Positions 34,613 to 42,801 of a stretch of 64,000 bases of DNA are shown here, in pieces. Below the pieces are notes generated by a model. That model did no database searches. It was given only the letters and a program-made list of their open reading frames with translations, and was not told the DNA's origin. Origin of the DNA: PZPK01 sp965230795 (GTDB lineage: Bacteria; Pseudomonadota; Gammaproteobacteria; Pseudomonadales; Oleiphilaceae); contig OZ246020.1 in NCBI GenBank assembly GCA_965230795.1, positions 3,534,001 to 3,598,000 of the forward strand, given 5' to 3'. Both the position numbers and the translations under genes were made by a program. Each line of letters begins with the position of its first letter. The first letter of the stretch is position 1.

Positions 34613-35500
34613 ATGGCTACGATTTTCAAGTGCCGCAGCATTTTGCTTCTGGCAATGGTGTTGGCCTCGATTTCCTTTGCTGATTTCAGCCAGGCTGCTT
34701 CCCCTTGCCATCTGACACTGGTCTACAAAGACAAAGGCAAACCTGGCTACATGGCCAAAGCCCCCAGCAACGCAGGCCTCTACAAAACGCTTTATCAGGA
34801 AGTCGCCAACAATATTAACTGCAGACTTACGATAAAGCGCGTTCCCAAAAAACGCACATTGTATCTTTTGGAACATGGCGAAGCGGACCTGTATCCCAGT
34901 ACGGGATTCGACAGCCAGCGTTCGTCATATCTTTATTACGTAGCCAACGGTCTCTACCGGCTTGAGTATTACCTGGGACTCACGCCCAATGATGTCACCA
35001 AGCTCGAAAATATTTCCGACATCGCAAACCACGGTTTGTCATGGATTTTTGAAGCCGGCAACACCACTCTACGGAAAGCCGAAGCACTAAACCTCCCCAG
35101 CGACCCCATCGTAGGACTCACGACGGATCGCGCCATCAAGATGCTAAGCCTGGGGCGACGCGTCTTCTACCGCATGATCCAGGAAGATTATTACAAATAT
35201 TTGGAAACCAAGGGATTGGACGACCTGAATGACCTGAATATTGCCACACACCTTTCCTGCTGCTCACCAAAATCCCACAAGCTTTACACCGGTATCTCTC
35301 GTTTTTCCCCTATTTACCGAGAGGAACACAATCCGGATTTCGATAGCCTTCAAGTAGTGTCCGCCGAGAACTTTCCCTATCGTCTGGCGCGAGACAGTAT
35401 TGCTTTCAAGGTCGCACAAGAAGTAGAACATCTGGAAAGCTCAGGTCGCGTGGATGAACTTTTTCAAGAATATATCGTCAGCCAGGGCCACACACCCTAA
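34613..35500 (+). CDS. Orphan periplasmic substrate-binding protein
   Basis: The signal peptide ILLLAMVLASISFADFSQAA precedes a domain of about 265 residues shaped like family 3 solute-binding proteins (LTIKRVPKKRTLYLLEHGEADLY, broken after 20 residues). Cysteines in ATHLSCCSP and near the N-terminus may form disulfides. A GAGAAG-type ribosome-binding site precedes the ATG. There are no transporter genes nearby. The ligand is unknown. Confidence 0.6.
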   Translation: MATIFKCRSILLLAMVLASISFADFSQAASPCHLTLVYKDKGKPGYMAKAPSNAGLYKTLYQEVANNINCRLTIKRVPKKRTLYLLEHGEADLYPSTGFDSQRSSYLYYVANGLYRLEYYLGLTPNDVTKLENISDIANHGLSWIFEAGNTTLRKAEALNLPSDPIVGLTTDRAIKMLSLGRRVFYRMIQEDYYKYLETKGLDDLNDLNIATHLSCCSPKSHKLYTGISRFSPIYREEHNPDFDSLQVVSAENFPYRLARDSIAFKVAQEVEHLESSGRVDELFQEYIVSQGHTP

Positions 35501-35525
35501 ACCATTCAATCCTGTGCTCGGTCGC

Positions 35526-35963
35526 TTAGCTAACAATCGAAACAACAAAACCCACCCACATGCCTCCCATGAGTACAAGACCGAAGATGAACACGCTGAA
35601 ACGGTGCATCACTTTGTTGTAGGTGCATTGAATCAGGCTATGCAACAGACGTGATGCCACAAATAACCAGGCGCCCCAGGGCAGCCAGGCGGGGATATGA
35701 CCCGACAGTAGCGCCATCGCACACAAGACATAGAATAAAACAGGCAATTCAAACTGATGATTGTAATTGTCTCGCGCCCGCGAATCCTTGAGTAAATTGC
35801 TGCGAGCAGCGGATAGGGCCAGCGTCTGTGGTGGAATCCGTTCACGCCGGATTTCCTGGATAAGCATGAAGATCATGCGTCCACCCACCAGTAAGGTCAG
35901 CAAAGCCATACTTGCACTCGCCAAAATAATACTTTCAGCAGAAGTCATTTGCTTTGTCTCCAT
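35526..35963 (-). CDS. MAPEG family membrane protein
   Basis: The 145-residue protein has about four membrane helices, the first starting at SIILASASMALLTLLVG. A conserved loop contains RDNYNHQFELPVLFYVLCAM and later SRLLHSLIQCTYNKVMHR, which match the MAPEG family (eicosanoid and glutathione metabolism in eukaryotes). Bacterial members are mostly uncharacterised. A start at 35948 is also possible. It is divergent from the second GlxA regulator. Confidence 0.8.
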   Translation of the reverse strand: METKQMTSAESIILASASMALLTLLVGGRMIFMLIQEIRRERIPPQTLALSAARSNLLKDSRARDNYNHQFELPVLFYVLCAMALLSGHIPAWLPWGAWLFVASRLLHSLIQCTYNKVMHRFSVFIFGLVLMGGMWVGFVVSIVS

Positions 35964-36062
35964 TTCATCCAGGCAAAAGAGGAAGACTCATGCTAGCCCG
36001 TCACCTATGATGCGACCCTTGGCATTATTGACATTTATAATGGTGATATAGACAATCTGTTC

Positions 36063-37040
36063 ATGACTAACAAGCACCTTGATATCGCCCTGCTCGTCTA
36101 TCCGGATTGTCTGCCATCCACCCTGTTTGGCTTTCGTGATATCATCCTGTTCGCCAATGAACTGGCCCGGTACCACAACAAAGAGCCGATAAAAATGGCA
36201 TTGATCAGTGCTCGCGAAACGACCGTGTCACTCGCAGGAAACCTGGGAGTACAAGTGATCCCCGCCAAGGGACAGCGCTTTCACAACCTCGTGGTACCGG
36301 GGTTTATGTATGCGAATCCGGGCTCCATTTCGCCACAAATCCAGACATTGCAGGCAGAAATAGCCTTGCTGAAACGGGCCTATACCCAGGGTGCTGTGAT
36401 AGCGTCAAACTGCGTGGGTGCTTTTCTGCTGGGTGCCGCCGGACTGTTGGAGAATCGCCAGGCCACAACAGCCTGGCTATTGGAAAAGCGACTGCAAACC
36501 TTGTTTGCAGGTGCCCATGTAAATGGCAGCCGGACGCTGCTTCAGGATGGCCGCATTATCACCACCGGTGCATTCTCGGCGATGCAGGATCTCGCCATGT
36601 ATTTCATTCGCAAACACCTGGGTCAGACTATCGAACAGCAGACCCGCAACATCACGCTGACACTGAGTGTCGGTGAGAGTCAGTCAAAATTTGTGGACCA
36701 TTCCCTGCTCGCTTCAAAAGCCTCCGGCTTTGCTGGATCTGTGGAAAACTGGCTGACACAGCACCTGTCTCAGCGTTATTCGCTGGAAGATCTGGCATCT
36801 CATATGGCGGTGTCCCCGCGCACCCTCATGCGCCGCTACCAGAAAGAAAAGGGTCGTACGCCGCTGGCCTACCTGCAACGCAAACGTATGGAGCGGGCCA
36901 AGCACTTGTTGGTGTCCAGCGCGTTGAGCATCGAACAGATTGCAGCGGAAGTGGGTTACCAGGACGTCAATGCCTTTCGCCAGCTGTTTCGTCGTGAAGT
37001 ACAGGAAACACCCAGTGCCTATCGCAAGCAATTTCGCTAG
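36063..37040 (+). CDS. GlxA family transcriptional regulator
   Basis: The 325-residue protein joins a DJ-1/PfpI domain (cysteine in IASNCVGAFLLGAAGLLE) to a C-terminal AraC double helix-turn-helix (VSPRTLMRRYQKEKGRTPLAY, broken within 20 residues, then VGYQDVNAFRQLFRREVQETP). It is the second GlxA-type regulator in the window. The first gene on the other side is the MAPEG protein. The effector and targets are unknown. Confidence 0.82.
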   Translation: MTNKHLDIALLVYPDCLPSTLFGFRDIILFANELARYHNKEPIKMALISARETTVSLAGNLGVQVIPAKGQRFHNLVVPGFMYANPGSISPQIQTLQAEIALLKRAYTQGAVIASNCVGAFLLGAAGLLENRQATTAWLLEKRLQTLFAGAHVNGSRTLLQDGRIITTGAFSAMQDLAMYFIRKHLGQTIEQQTRNITLTLSVGESQSKFVDHSLLASKASGFAGSVENWLTQHLSQRYSLEDLASHMAVSPRTLMRRYQKEKGRTPLAYLQRKRMERAKHLLVSSALSIEQIAAEVGYQDVNAFRQLFRREVQETPSAYRKQFR

Positions 37041-37058
37041 GCTGACGCGCATGAAAAC

Positions 37059-37763
37059 TCAGCTGCAGACTTTGAACGAATGTATCCGTAAGTCGATCAG
37101 AGTCGGCCCCGGCATGGGCCTGCCCCACGGTGTCAGGGGCGTCACCCGGCGAACAGAAGTGAAAGCCAATCCGTCTGAGCTGTCATGTTGCAAAACCACA
37201 TGGGCAGCCTTGGCGAAACCACCAATGACTTCCGCCGTATAGTTGTGCTGCCGCAGACGTCCGCTGTCGTTATCAAAGAAGAAATGCTGGGTTTCGCAGT
37301 GGGTGGGGAGATGCGCAGGAAATCGCGCTTCCAGATGACCGGGCTTCACCTCGCGCCATTGGATATCGGTTCTCATTAACAAGGCCGGAAAGGTTAGATA
37401 GTTCCAGGTCGCGTAGTTGGCGAAGTACGCCATGTCGAGATCATCCCAATAGAAGAAGCGCCTGCCATAGGGAAAATAATCACGTGCAGCCTGACGTTTG
37501 GCAATCACTCGCCCTTCCGGGTCTTCCAGTCTAACGTCCTGACCATCCAGCACCCCAGCGATGCGTCGATCTTTGCCGATGGGAGCAATCCTGCAATAGG
37601 GCCGATGTACTTCCATTACCACGCGCGCATACTCAAACACCGGCCGTCGCTTCATCACAAAGGCCAAGCCACTGGCACTGATTTTCGCCTCAATAGTTTG
37701 GGCCTTTTGCCAGAACGAGCGTCCACCATAAGCCTCCAGGGCACGTTCAAGGGTTTGATTCAT
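37059..37763 (-). CDS. Hypothetical protein downstream of a binding protein
   Basis: The 234-residue protein has no signal peptide and no clear catalytic motif. It is rich in beta-strand-like segments (ARVVMEVHRPYCRIAPIG, then HFFFDNDSGRLRQHNYTAEV) and resembles outer-membrane-lipoprotein-like hypothetical proteins only in general layout. The gene follows the binding protein by six bp and is probably co-transcribed with it. Confidence 0.6.
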   Translation of the reverse strand: MNQTLERALEAYGGRSFWQKAQTIEAKISASGLAFVMKRRPVFEYARVVMEVHRPYCRIAPIGKDRRIAGVLDGQDVRLEDPEGRVIAKRQAARDYFPYGRRFFYWDDLDMAYFANYATWNYLTFPALLMRTDIQWREVKPGHLEARFPAHLPTHCETQHFFFDNDSGRLRQHNYTAEVIGGFAKAAHVVLQHDSSDGLAFTSVRRVTPLTPWGRPMPGPTLIDLRIHSFKVCS

Positions 37764-37769
37764 TAGCTG

Positions 37770-38540
37770 CTATTCCCATTTGTCCATAATGGCGTCGTAT
37801 TCGCCGCGGGCGATCACACGAATATTCGCCTTATGAAGCCTCAGCAACAATTCCGGCGACACCGAACGTTTGCTGAAGGCAAAAAACGTCGGCAGACTGG
37901 ATACGCGAAAAGGATGAACTTTCACCGCTTTGGCATATTCCGGATCGGTCTTTAACGCATATTTTGCATTTTCGGCCAAATCCAGTGCTCCAGATAAGCG
38001 ACCCAAGCGCACCATATCGGTCAACGTAGCGTGTACACTGTCGACAAAGACTTCTCTGAACTCAGTGTCCTGATTAAATTTTTGGGTAAAATTTCGATCA
38101 CGTATGGTGCCTGTCTCGTAACCTACTTTATCTGGCAAACGCTTAAAATCGTCCAAACTCTGAATATCAAAGTCTGAATCCTTGCGCACGACCAGCACCG
38201 TTGTTTCGTTGGCATGCGGACTGATGAAGTGAAAATGCTTCGCTCGCGTTTCGTTGTATCCCACATTCATCATGACGTCGACAGTCCCCTGCTCCAACTC
38301 CAGCATCGCTCGTTTCCAGGGCATTTCTGTATAGTTCGCAACACAACCAGCCTCTTGCAACAAGGCTTCCATGAGTTCAACGGCACGCCCTGCCCATCGC
38401 CCGTCTTGCTGCATATATTGAGGCGGCGCCTCGGTGACGCGCACCTTTAGCATACGCTCGGCAAGTACCGGCGTTGAAAATATCATGAAGGGAATCAGCA
38501 AAACCCTGATTACAGCTGTTATTGATAGTCGATAGATCAT
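37770..38540 (-). CDS. Periplasmic substrate-binding protein, family 3
   Basis: A signal peptide (ITAVIRVLLIPFMIFSTPVLA) split over 21 residues leads into a family 3 solute-binding domain: AVELMEALLQEAGC, MPWKRAMLELEQGTVDVMM and the second-lobe start in SLDDFKRLPDKVGYETGTI. At 256 residues it is a typical length. No permease is present. It is followed six bp later by a hypothetical gene. Confidence 0.75.
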   Translation of the reverse strand: MIYRLSITAVIRVLLIPFMIFSTPVLAERMLKVRVTEAPPQYMQQDGRWAGRAVELMEALLQEAGCVANYTEMPWKRAMLELEQGTVDVMMNVGYNETRAKHFHFISPHANETTVLVVRKDSDFDIQSLDDFKRLPDKVGYETGTIRDRNFTQKFNQDTEFREVFVDSVHATLTDMVRLGRLSGALDLAENAKYALKTDPEYAKAVKVHPFRVSSLPTFFAFSKRSVSPELLLRLHKANIRVIARGEYDAIMDKWE

Positions 38541-38692
38541 CTAGATTTCCCTTTTTTAGCGTACCTTGGGCTCATTGTTTTTCTGCGCAGGAATCGACTG
38601 AGGCGACAGCAAAGTACCTCATCCTTGATAGAAGTTTAGCCGATCATGGCGACGGACAGATTTAATCTGTGCAACAAGCTGGAGTTTACAAG

Positions 38693-38719
38693 TTCATTAA
38701 ACCGTCAACAGCTTGTCAT
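38693..38719 (+). promoter_or_regulatory. Candidate PHO box upstream of phoD
   Basis: TTCAT, GTCAA and GTCAT recur at 11-bp steps (38693, 38704, 38715), and CCGTCAACAGCTTGTCAT (38702-38719) resembles the PhoB consensus of two CTGTCA half-sites. It lies about 80 bp upstream of a PhoD phosphatase. The -10 box downstream is not clear, which weakens the call. Confidence 0.45.
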
Positions 38720-38799
38720 CTTTATACGCTAAGGTCCCCGCCAACTAACTTCCCCAGTATCCATTAAGCCAATTGGGCTCATTTTCGAGGCACAAAAAC

Positions 38800-40485
38800 G
38801 TGAAAAACATCTCCATCAATCGACGTAATTTTCTGAAAAGCTCGCTGGTTGCAACGGGTGCTGTGGCAAGCACCAGTCTGTTAACAGGTTGTGCACCCAT
38901 TGAGTTTCGCCACGGTGTGGCCAGCGGTGATCCGACACAGGATGCGGTTGTTATCTGGACCCGCGCGACTCCGTTTGAGCTGGACAAGCCTACCGGTGTG
39001 ATCTGGATTGTTTCTCGGGACCGTCACTGTCACTCGGTAGTAGCCCAAGGTCTGGCGAACACAGATGCGTCACGGGATTTTACTATCAAAGTCGATGTCC
39101 AGGGTCTGGAACCAGGGACCCGCTACTACTATAAATTCATCGCGTTGGCACGCCATGGTCGGGTGATTCATTCACCCATTGGACAAACCGAAACACTTCC
39201 TGCCGGCCATACCGACCTTTACAAATTGGCTGTTTTCTCATGTTCAAACTATCCCGCCGGTTATTTTAATGTCTACAAAGAAGCGGCGGCGCAGGAGGAT
39301 GTTAACGCGGTGCTGCACCTTGGTGACTACATCTACGAATATGGCATGGGCGGCTATGCGACAGAAGATGCAGACGCTCTTGACCGCATCCCGAATCCCG
39401 TCACTGAAATTCTCAACCTTGGCGACTATCGAAAACGATATGGCCAATATCGACAGGATCCTGATCTGCAAGCCTTGCATCAGGCCAAGCCCTTTATCTG
39501 CATCTGGGATGATCATGAAATCGCCAATGACACCTATAAAAACGGTGCAGAAAACCACAACGAGGGTGAGGGCTCGTTTAGTGATCGAAAAGCCGCCGCA
39601 CTGCAAGCCTACTACGAGTGGCTACCCATCCGTGAGGGTGATTCCAGAGAACGCATTTTCCGCCAGTTCGACATCGGTAACCTGGCCAGTTTATACATGC
39701 TGGATACCCGCTTGATTGCCCGTGACCAGCAGCTCGATTACGCAAACTATATCGATCCGCTCACCGGTGCATTCAATGCCCCATTATTTCTCAACGACCT
39801 GTCTGCTCCTGACCGCAGCTTACTTGGCGATGAACAACGCAACTGGCTATATTCTTCAATGGCTACATCGGTGGCCACCTGGCAAGTATTGGGACAACAG
39901 ATTCTGATGGGCCGTATGAACCTGCCCGCTCCCCTGGTGACTTTTCAGATCGGTTTCAGTGACTATGTGCAGCTCGTTCAGTTAGCACAGACCAATCCTG
40001 AGCTGTTAACGCCAACGCAACAAGCGATTCTGCAACAACCGTCGGTTCCCTACAATCTGGATGCCTGGGATGGCTATGCCTACGAGCGAGAGAGCCTGCT
40101 GGAGACCTCCCGCATCCTGAACAAGAACCTGATTTCATTGGCAGGTGACACGCACAACGCCTGGGCAAACGAATTGCGCACGCTGGACAACACGCCTGTA
40201 GGCGTCGAATTTGCCACACCCGGAGTGAGTTCTCCCGGGCTGGAAGAGTATTTGTCGAGTGAGAATCCCGACGTTGTCGCGGCCGGTGTGACGCAGTTGA
40301 TCGAGCCACTTAAGTATGCGGACACACAGCACCGCGGATACATGACCGTTACGCTGACTCACGAGTCTGCCCAGGCTGACTGGCAGTTTGTTAGTACGGT
40401 CAAATCCAAGAACTACAGTCTGCTCGATGCCTATGCCAGGTCGCTGAAAGTTCAACCCGGTATTAATGTCATTGAAGACGTTTAA
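38800..40485 (+). CDS. PhoD-family alkaline phosphatase, Tat-exported
   Basis: The 561-residue protein starts with a twin-arginine signal (NRRNFLKSSLVATGAV) ending at a possible lipobox cysteine in LLTGC. The PhoD N-terminal module FRHGVASGDP is followed by the metallophosphatase core with FSCSNYPAGYF, HLGDYIYEY, WDDHEIANDT and LAGDTHNAW. Such enzymes cleave phosphodiesters and monoesters in the periplasm. I use a GTG at 38800, nine bases after a CGAGG site; a TTG at 38773 is possible. Phosphate control is suggested by upstream repeats. Confidence 0.85.
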   Translation: MKNISINRRNFLKSSLVATGAVASTSLLTGCAPIEFRHGVASGDPTQDAVVIWTRATPFELDKPTGVIWIVSRDRHCHSVVAQGLANTDASRDFTIKVDVQGLEPGTRYYYKFIALARHGRVIHSPIGQTETLPAGHTDLYKLAVFSCSNYPAGYFNVYKEAAAQEDVNAVLHLGDYIYEYGMGGYATEDADALDRIPNPVTEILNLGDYRKRYGQYRQDPDLQALHQAKPFICIWDDHEIANDTYKNGAENHNEGEGSFSDRKAAALQAYYEWLPIREGDSRERIFRQFDIGNLASLYMLDTRLIARDQQLDYANYIDPLTGAFNAPLFLNDLSAPDRSLLGDEQRNWLYSSMATSVATWQVLGQQILMGRMNLPAPLVTFQIGFSDYVQLVQLAQTNPELLTPTQQAILQQPSVPYNLDAWDGYAYERESLLETSRILNKNLISLAGDTHNAWANELRTLDNTPVGVEFATPGVSSPGLEEYLSSENPDVVAAGVTQLIEPLKYADTQHRGYMTVTLTHESAQADWQFVSTVKSKNYSLLDAYARSLKVQPGINVIEDV

Positions 40486-40496
40486 GGTTTCGGCAC

Positions 40497-40530
40497 AAAA
40501 AAAAGGGGGGCCTCACGGCCCCCTTTTTTT
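40497..40530. terminator. Bidirectional intrinsic terminator
   Basis: A run of A residues, then GGGGGG with CCTCAC loop bases and a complementary CCCCC block, ends in seven T residues. It lies between the convergent phoD and PAS genes and has the A- and T-tracts needed to act in both directions. Confidence 0.88.
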
Positions 40531-40549
40531 ACCTTCCGCAATGTTTGCT

Positions 40550-41467
40550 CTATATCCCCAATGAATCCAGCAGGTCATCGACTTCATCCTGATTGGTTCC
40601 CGACAACTGACCCGGCTTGAGGTTATTCACTTCCTGGGACGAACCACCAAAGATCTCGTTCAGCGAGATGATCGTCAGCATGAATTTCTGGTCGGTAATC
40701 TGATCTTCGGAGAACAGGTTCATGGCCGTCACCAGCTCTTCCTGCATCACCTCTTTCACCTGTTCTTTCTGATCACGACTCAGGTCTTCAACGTTCTTCA
40801 GCACCGAACCTTCCAGTCCCTCGAAGAGATTCATCTGGCGTTCTTTCATTACCTGATAGGTTTCATTGACATGATTCAACTCGTTGGCACAGGACATCAC
40901 CATTTTTTTGATCTGGTCAGAACGTTCCTGTAATTCCGCTGTCCGTTCGTCCACCTTGCGCTCAAGGTTCTCATTGAGCTCGCGAATTTCCTCTTCTGCT
41001 TCTTTTCTTGAGGTGATGTCGTTTATCGTCGCAATGAACATCAAGCCGCTGTCCACCTCCAGCTTGTACATGGCCATATCAATCCAGCGCAATTCGCTGC
41101 CCACCAACACCTGGGTTTCAAACTTGCCCACGTTCTGCTTATAGCAGGCCAGATATTCCATCAGCATGGAGTCAGCCATGGCGACATCATCATCTCCCAT
41201 GGAGCCCATTCCGCCACGGGCCTCAATGGGCTCAAATTCGGGAATCGCCAGGTCTTTAAGGGTGGGAATCATATCAGTAAGAGGCCTTCCTTCGACCTCC
41301 CCTTCCTGTTTTTCGAATATTGTCCGCACGGCAGGCGTTGCCGTTTTAACCTTCCCTGAGCCATCGATGGCAAGCAACACAAAATCGGCTGCGACCAATA
41401 AGGTTTCCACTATTTCGCTTGTCTGCATGTCCGTTTTTTTCTTTTTTGAATCGTAGTCTTTCACCAT
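40550..41467 (-). CDS. PAS-domain protein with CheZ-like C-terminal CheY-binding tail
   Basis: The 305-residue soluble protein has a PAS domain (about 15-155), a charged coiled coil (about 155-190, EEEIRELNENLERKVDERTA) and a helical region. The last 16 residues, GTNQDEVDDLLDSLGI, nearly copy the CheZ C-terminal helix (ASQDQVDDLLDSLGF in E. coli) that docks onto phosphorylated CheY. The helical part contains DQITDQ (255-260), where Q260 could match CheZ catalytic Q147 although the CheZ acidic residue is replaced. A CheY-dephosphorylating or CheY-binding PAS protein is inferred. No CheY gene is nearby. Confidence 0.68.
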   Translation of the reverse strand: MVKDYDSKKKKTDMQTSEIVETLLVAADFVLLAIDGSGKVKTATPAVRTIFEKQEGEVEGRPLTDMIPTLKDLAIPEFEPIEARGGMGSMGDDDVAMADSMLMEYLACYKQNVGKFETQVLVGSELRWIDMAMYKLEVDSGLMFIATINDITSRKEAEEEIRELNENLERKVDERTAELQERSDQIKKMVMSCANELNHVNETYQVMKERQMNLFEGLEGSVLKNVEDLSRDQKEQVKEVMQEELVTAMNLFSEDQITDQKFMLTIISLNEIFGGSSQEVNNLKPGQLSGTNQDEVDDLLDSLGI

Positions 41468-41615
41468 AGCAGTGCGGGGATCAGTTCGCTAGGACAAAGC
41501 CTCACCATGGTGCACAGTCGCTGGTTGTCAGATATCGGCTTTAGGGACTATTCTTGTTGCAGGAATCAATGCCGATATTCAGCAACTCCAACACGGACAA
41601 AACAAGGACAATAAA

Positions 41616-42491
41616 ATGAATACCATTCTCGTTGTTGCAGATTTAGTGGAACAGGCGCCAGTCGCGATACGACAGGCCTGTCAGATGGCCCGACTCTTCG
41701 ATGCTCGCCTGCACATTGTCCATTTCGTGTATGTGGACCTGGAAGCCATGGACGGAGACAACGAGGTGATTAAGGAGAAAGTTCTGGAAAACCAGCGCGC
41801 CCAGTCCGAGCAGGTCATCAGGGAAAGCATGGACGAAGCGGATGCGGATCTCGAAGTGATTCATGATGTGGAATGGTGCAAGCACATTCATAAATGGGTC
41901 TGCGATTACGCTGAAGTTCAGCATCCGGTTATGATCATCAAAACCGGAAATCGTAGTGAGCATCTGTTTTACACTCCCACAGACTGGCATTTGATTCGCG
42001 AATGCCCGGCTCCCGTGATGATTGCCGCCGAAAAGAAATGGCGCAAGGTTGAGAATGTGATGGCCGCCATCGACCTGGCAACCAAGTTACCAGCCAAGCG
42101 TGCCGTCAATGACAAGATCCTGAAAACTGCTAAGCAGATGGCGGACTTTTTCGGGGTAGAACTGCACGTCTGCTACAGTCCGTCTGCCCCACCGATACTG
42201 CGTGATCTGGGGATACGTTTCCCGGATGAAGTCGAAGCCAAGGCCAAGATAGAACATCATCAGGAGATCGAGACAATCAAGTCCACTTATGGCCTCGACG
42301 ACAGTCGCATCCACATTCACGCCGGCCAGGCCGAAAAAGTCATCCCCAGCATGGCTGCCAAATACAATGTCTCCCTGGTGGTCGTCGGCACCTCCGGGCG
42401 TCCCAAGCTAAAAGGCCGCTTCCTGGGTAATACTGCGGAGCGCATCCTGACGCTGCTGAAAACCGACGTGCTTACCATCAAGCCGGACTAA
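41616..42491 (+). CDS. Tandem universal stress protein, UspE-like
   Basis: The 291-residue protein contains two Usp domains, about 1-145 and 150-291. The second ends in the nucleotide-binding pattern VVVGTSGRPKLKGRFLGNTA. Tandem Usp proteins of this length resemble UspE. They are cytoplasmic and linked to stress survival and motility. The gene stands alone and is followed by a terminator. A GGACAATAAA stretch precedes the ATG. Confidence 0.82.
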   Translation: MNTILVVADLVEQAPVAIRQACQMARLFDARLHIVHFVYVDLEAMDGDNEVIKEKVLENQRAQSEQVIRESMDEADADLEVIHDVEWCKHIHKWVCDYAEVQHPVMIIKTGNRSEHLFYTPTDWHLIRECPAPVMIAAEKKWRKVENVMAAIDLATKLPAKRAVNDKILKTAKQMADFFGVELHVCYSPSAPPILRDLGIRFPDEVEAKAKIEHHQEIETIKSTYGLDDSRIHIHAGQAEKVIPSMAAKYNVSLVVVGTSGRPKLKGRFLGNTAERILTLLKTDVLTIKPD

Positions 42492-42505
42492 ACCCGCTGC
42501 AAAGA

Positions 42506-42538
42506 AAGGCCTCTCCCCTTGAGAGGTCTTCGTTTTAC
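42506..42538 (+). terminator. Intrinsic terminator after the Usp gene
   Basis: AAGGCCTCTC pairs with GAGAGGTCTT across a five-base loop and is followed by a short T-rich stretch (CGTTTTACTT). It lies 15 bp past the stop codon. Confidence 0.7.
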
Positions 42539-42647
42539 TTGTTGTTCAATTTAACGAAAGCCCTACCCCGTCGTGATAAAGCTTTTTAACTCTTAATCGG
42601 TCATATACACGAGATAAACCCAAATAAGCATCTTCCAGACCCGAAAC

Positions 42648-42665
42648 TGTTCCATAATCGGAACA
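42648..42665. promoter_or_regulatory. Palindrome upstream of the RND pump genes
   Basis: TGTTCCATAATCGGAACA has perfect 6-bp arms around a 6-bp centre, the size of a repressor operator. It lies in the 310-bp gap before the pump. No pump regulator is encoded next to it. Confidence 0.4.
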
Positions 42666-42737
42666 ATATTACCTAAAACCCCGTCTTTCCTGGATGATCC
42701 GCAACTTATACAGTATGCGTATTACTAAAAGTTAAGC

Positions 42738-42770
42738 TTGCCAGCGCTTTTCTAGAAAACGCTTCGGCAA
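42738..42770. promoter_or_regulatory. Long palindrome just upstream of the RND adaptor gene
   Basis: The 33-bp region runs from TTGCC to GGCAA around the perfect core TTTTCTAGAAAA (42748-42759), with a few mismatches between. It ends 31 bp before the ATG and could be a repressor site or an RNA hairpin in the leader. The rest of the 42539-42801 gap shows nothing else. Confidence 0.45.
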
Positions 42771-42801
42771 AGACATTCAATCATGCAGGCGGATCATTCT
42801 C

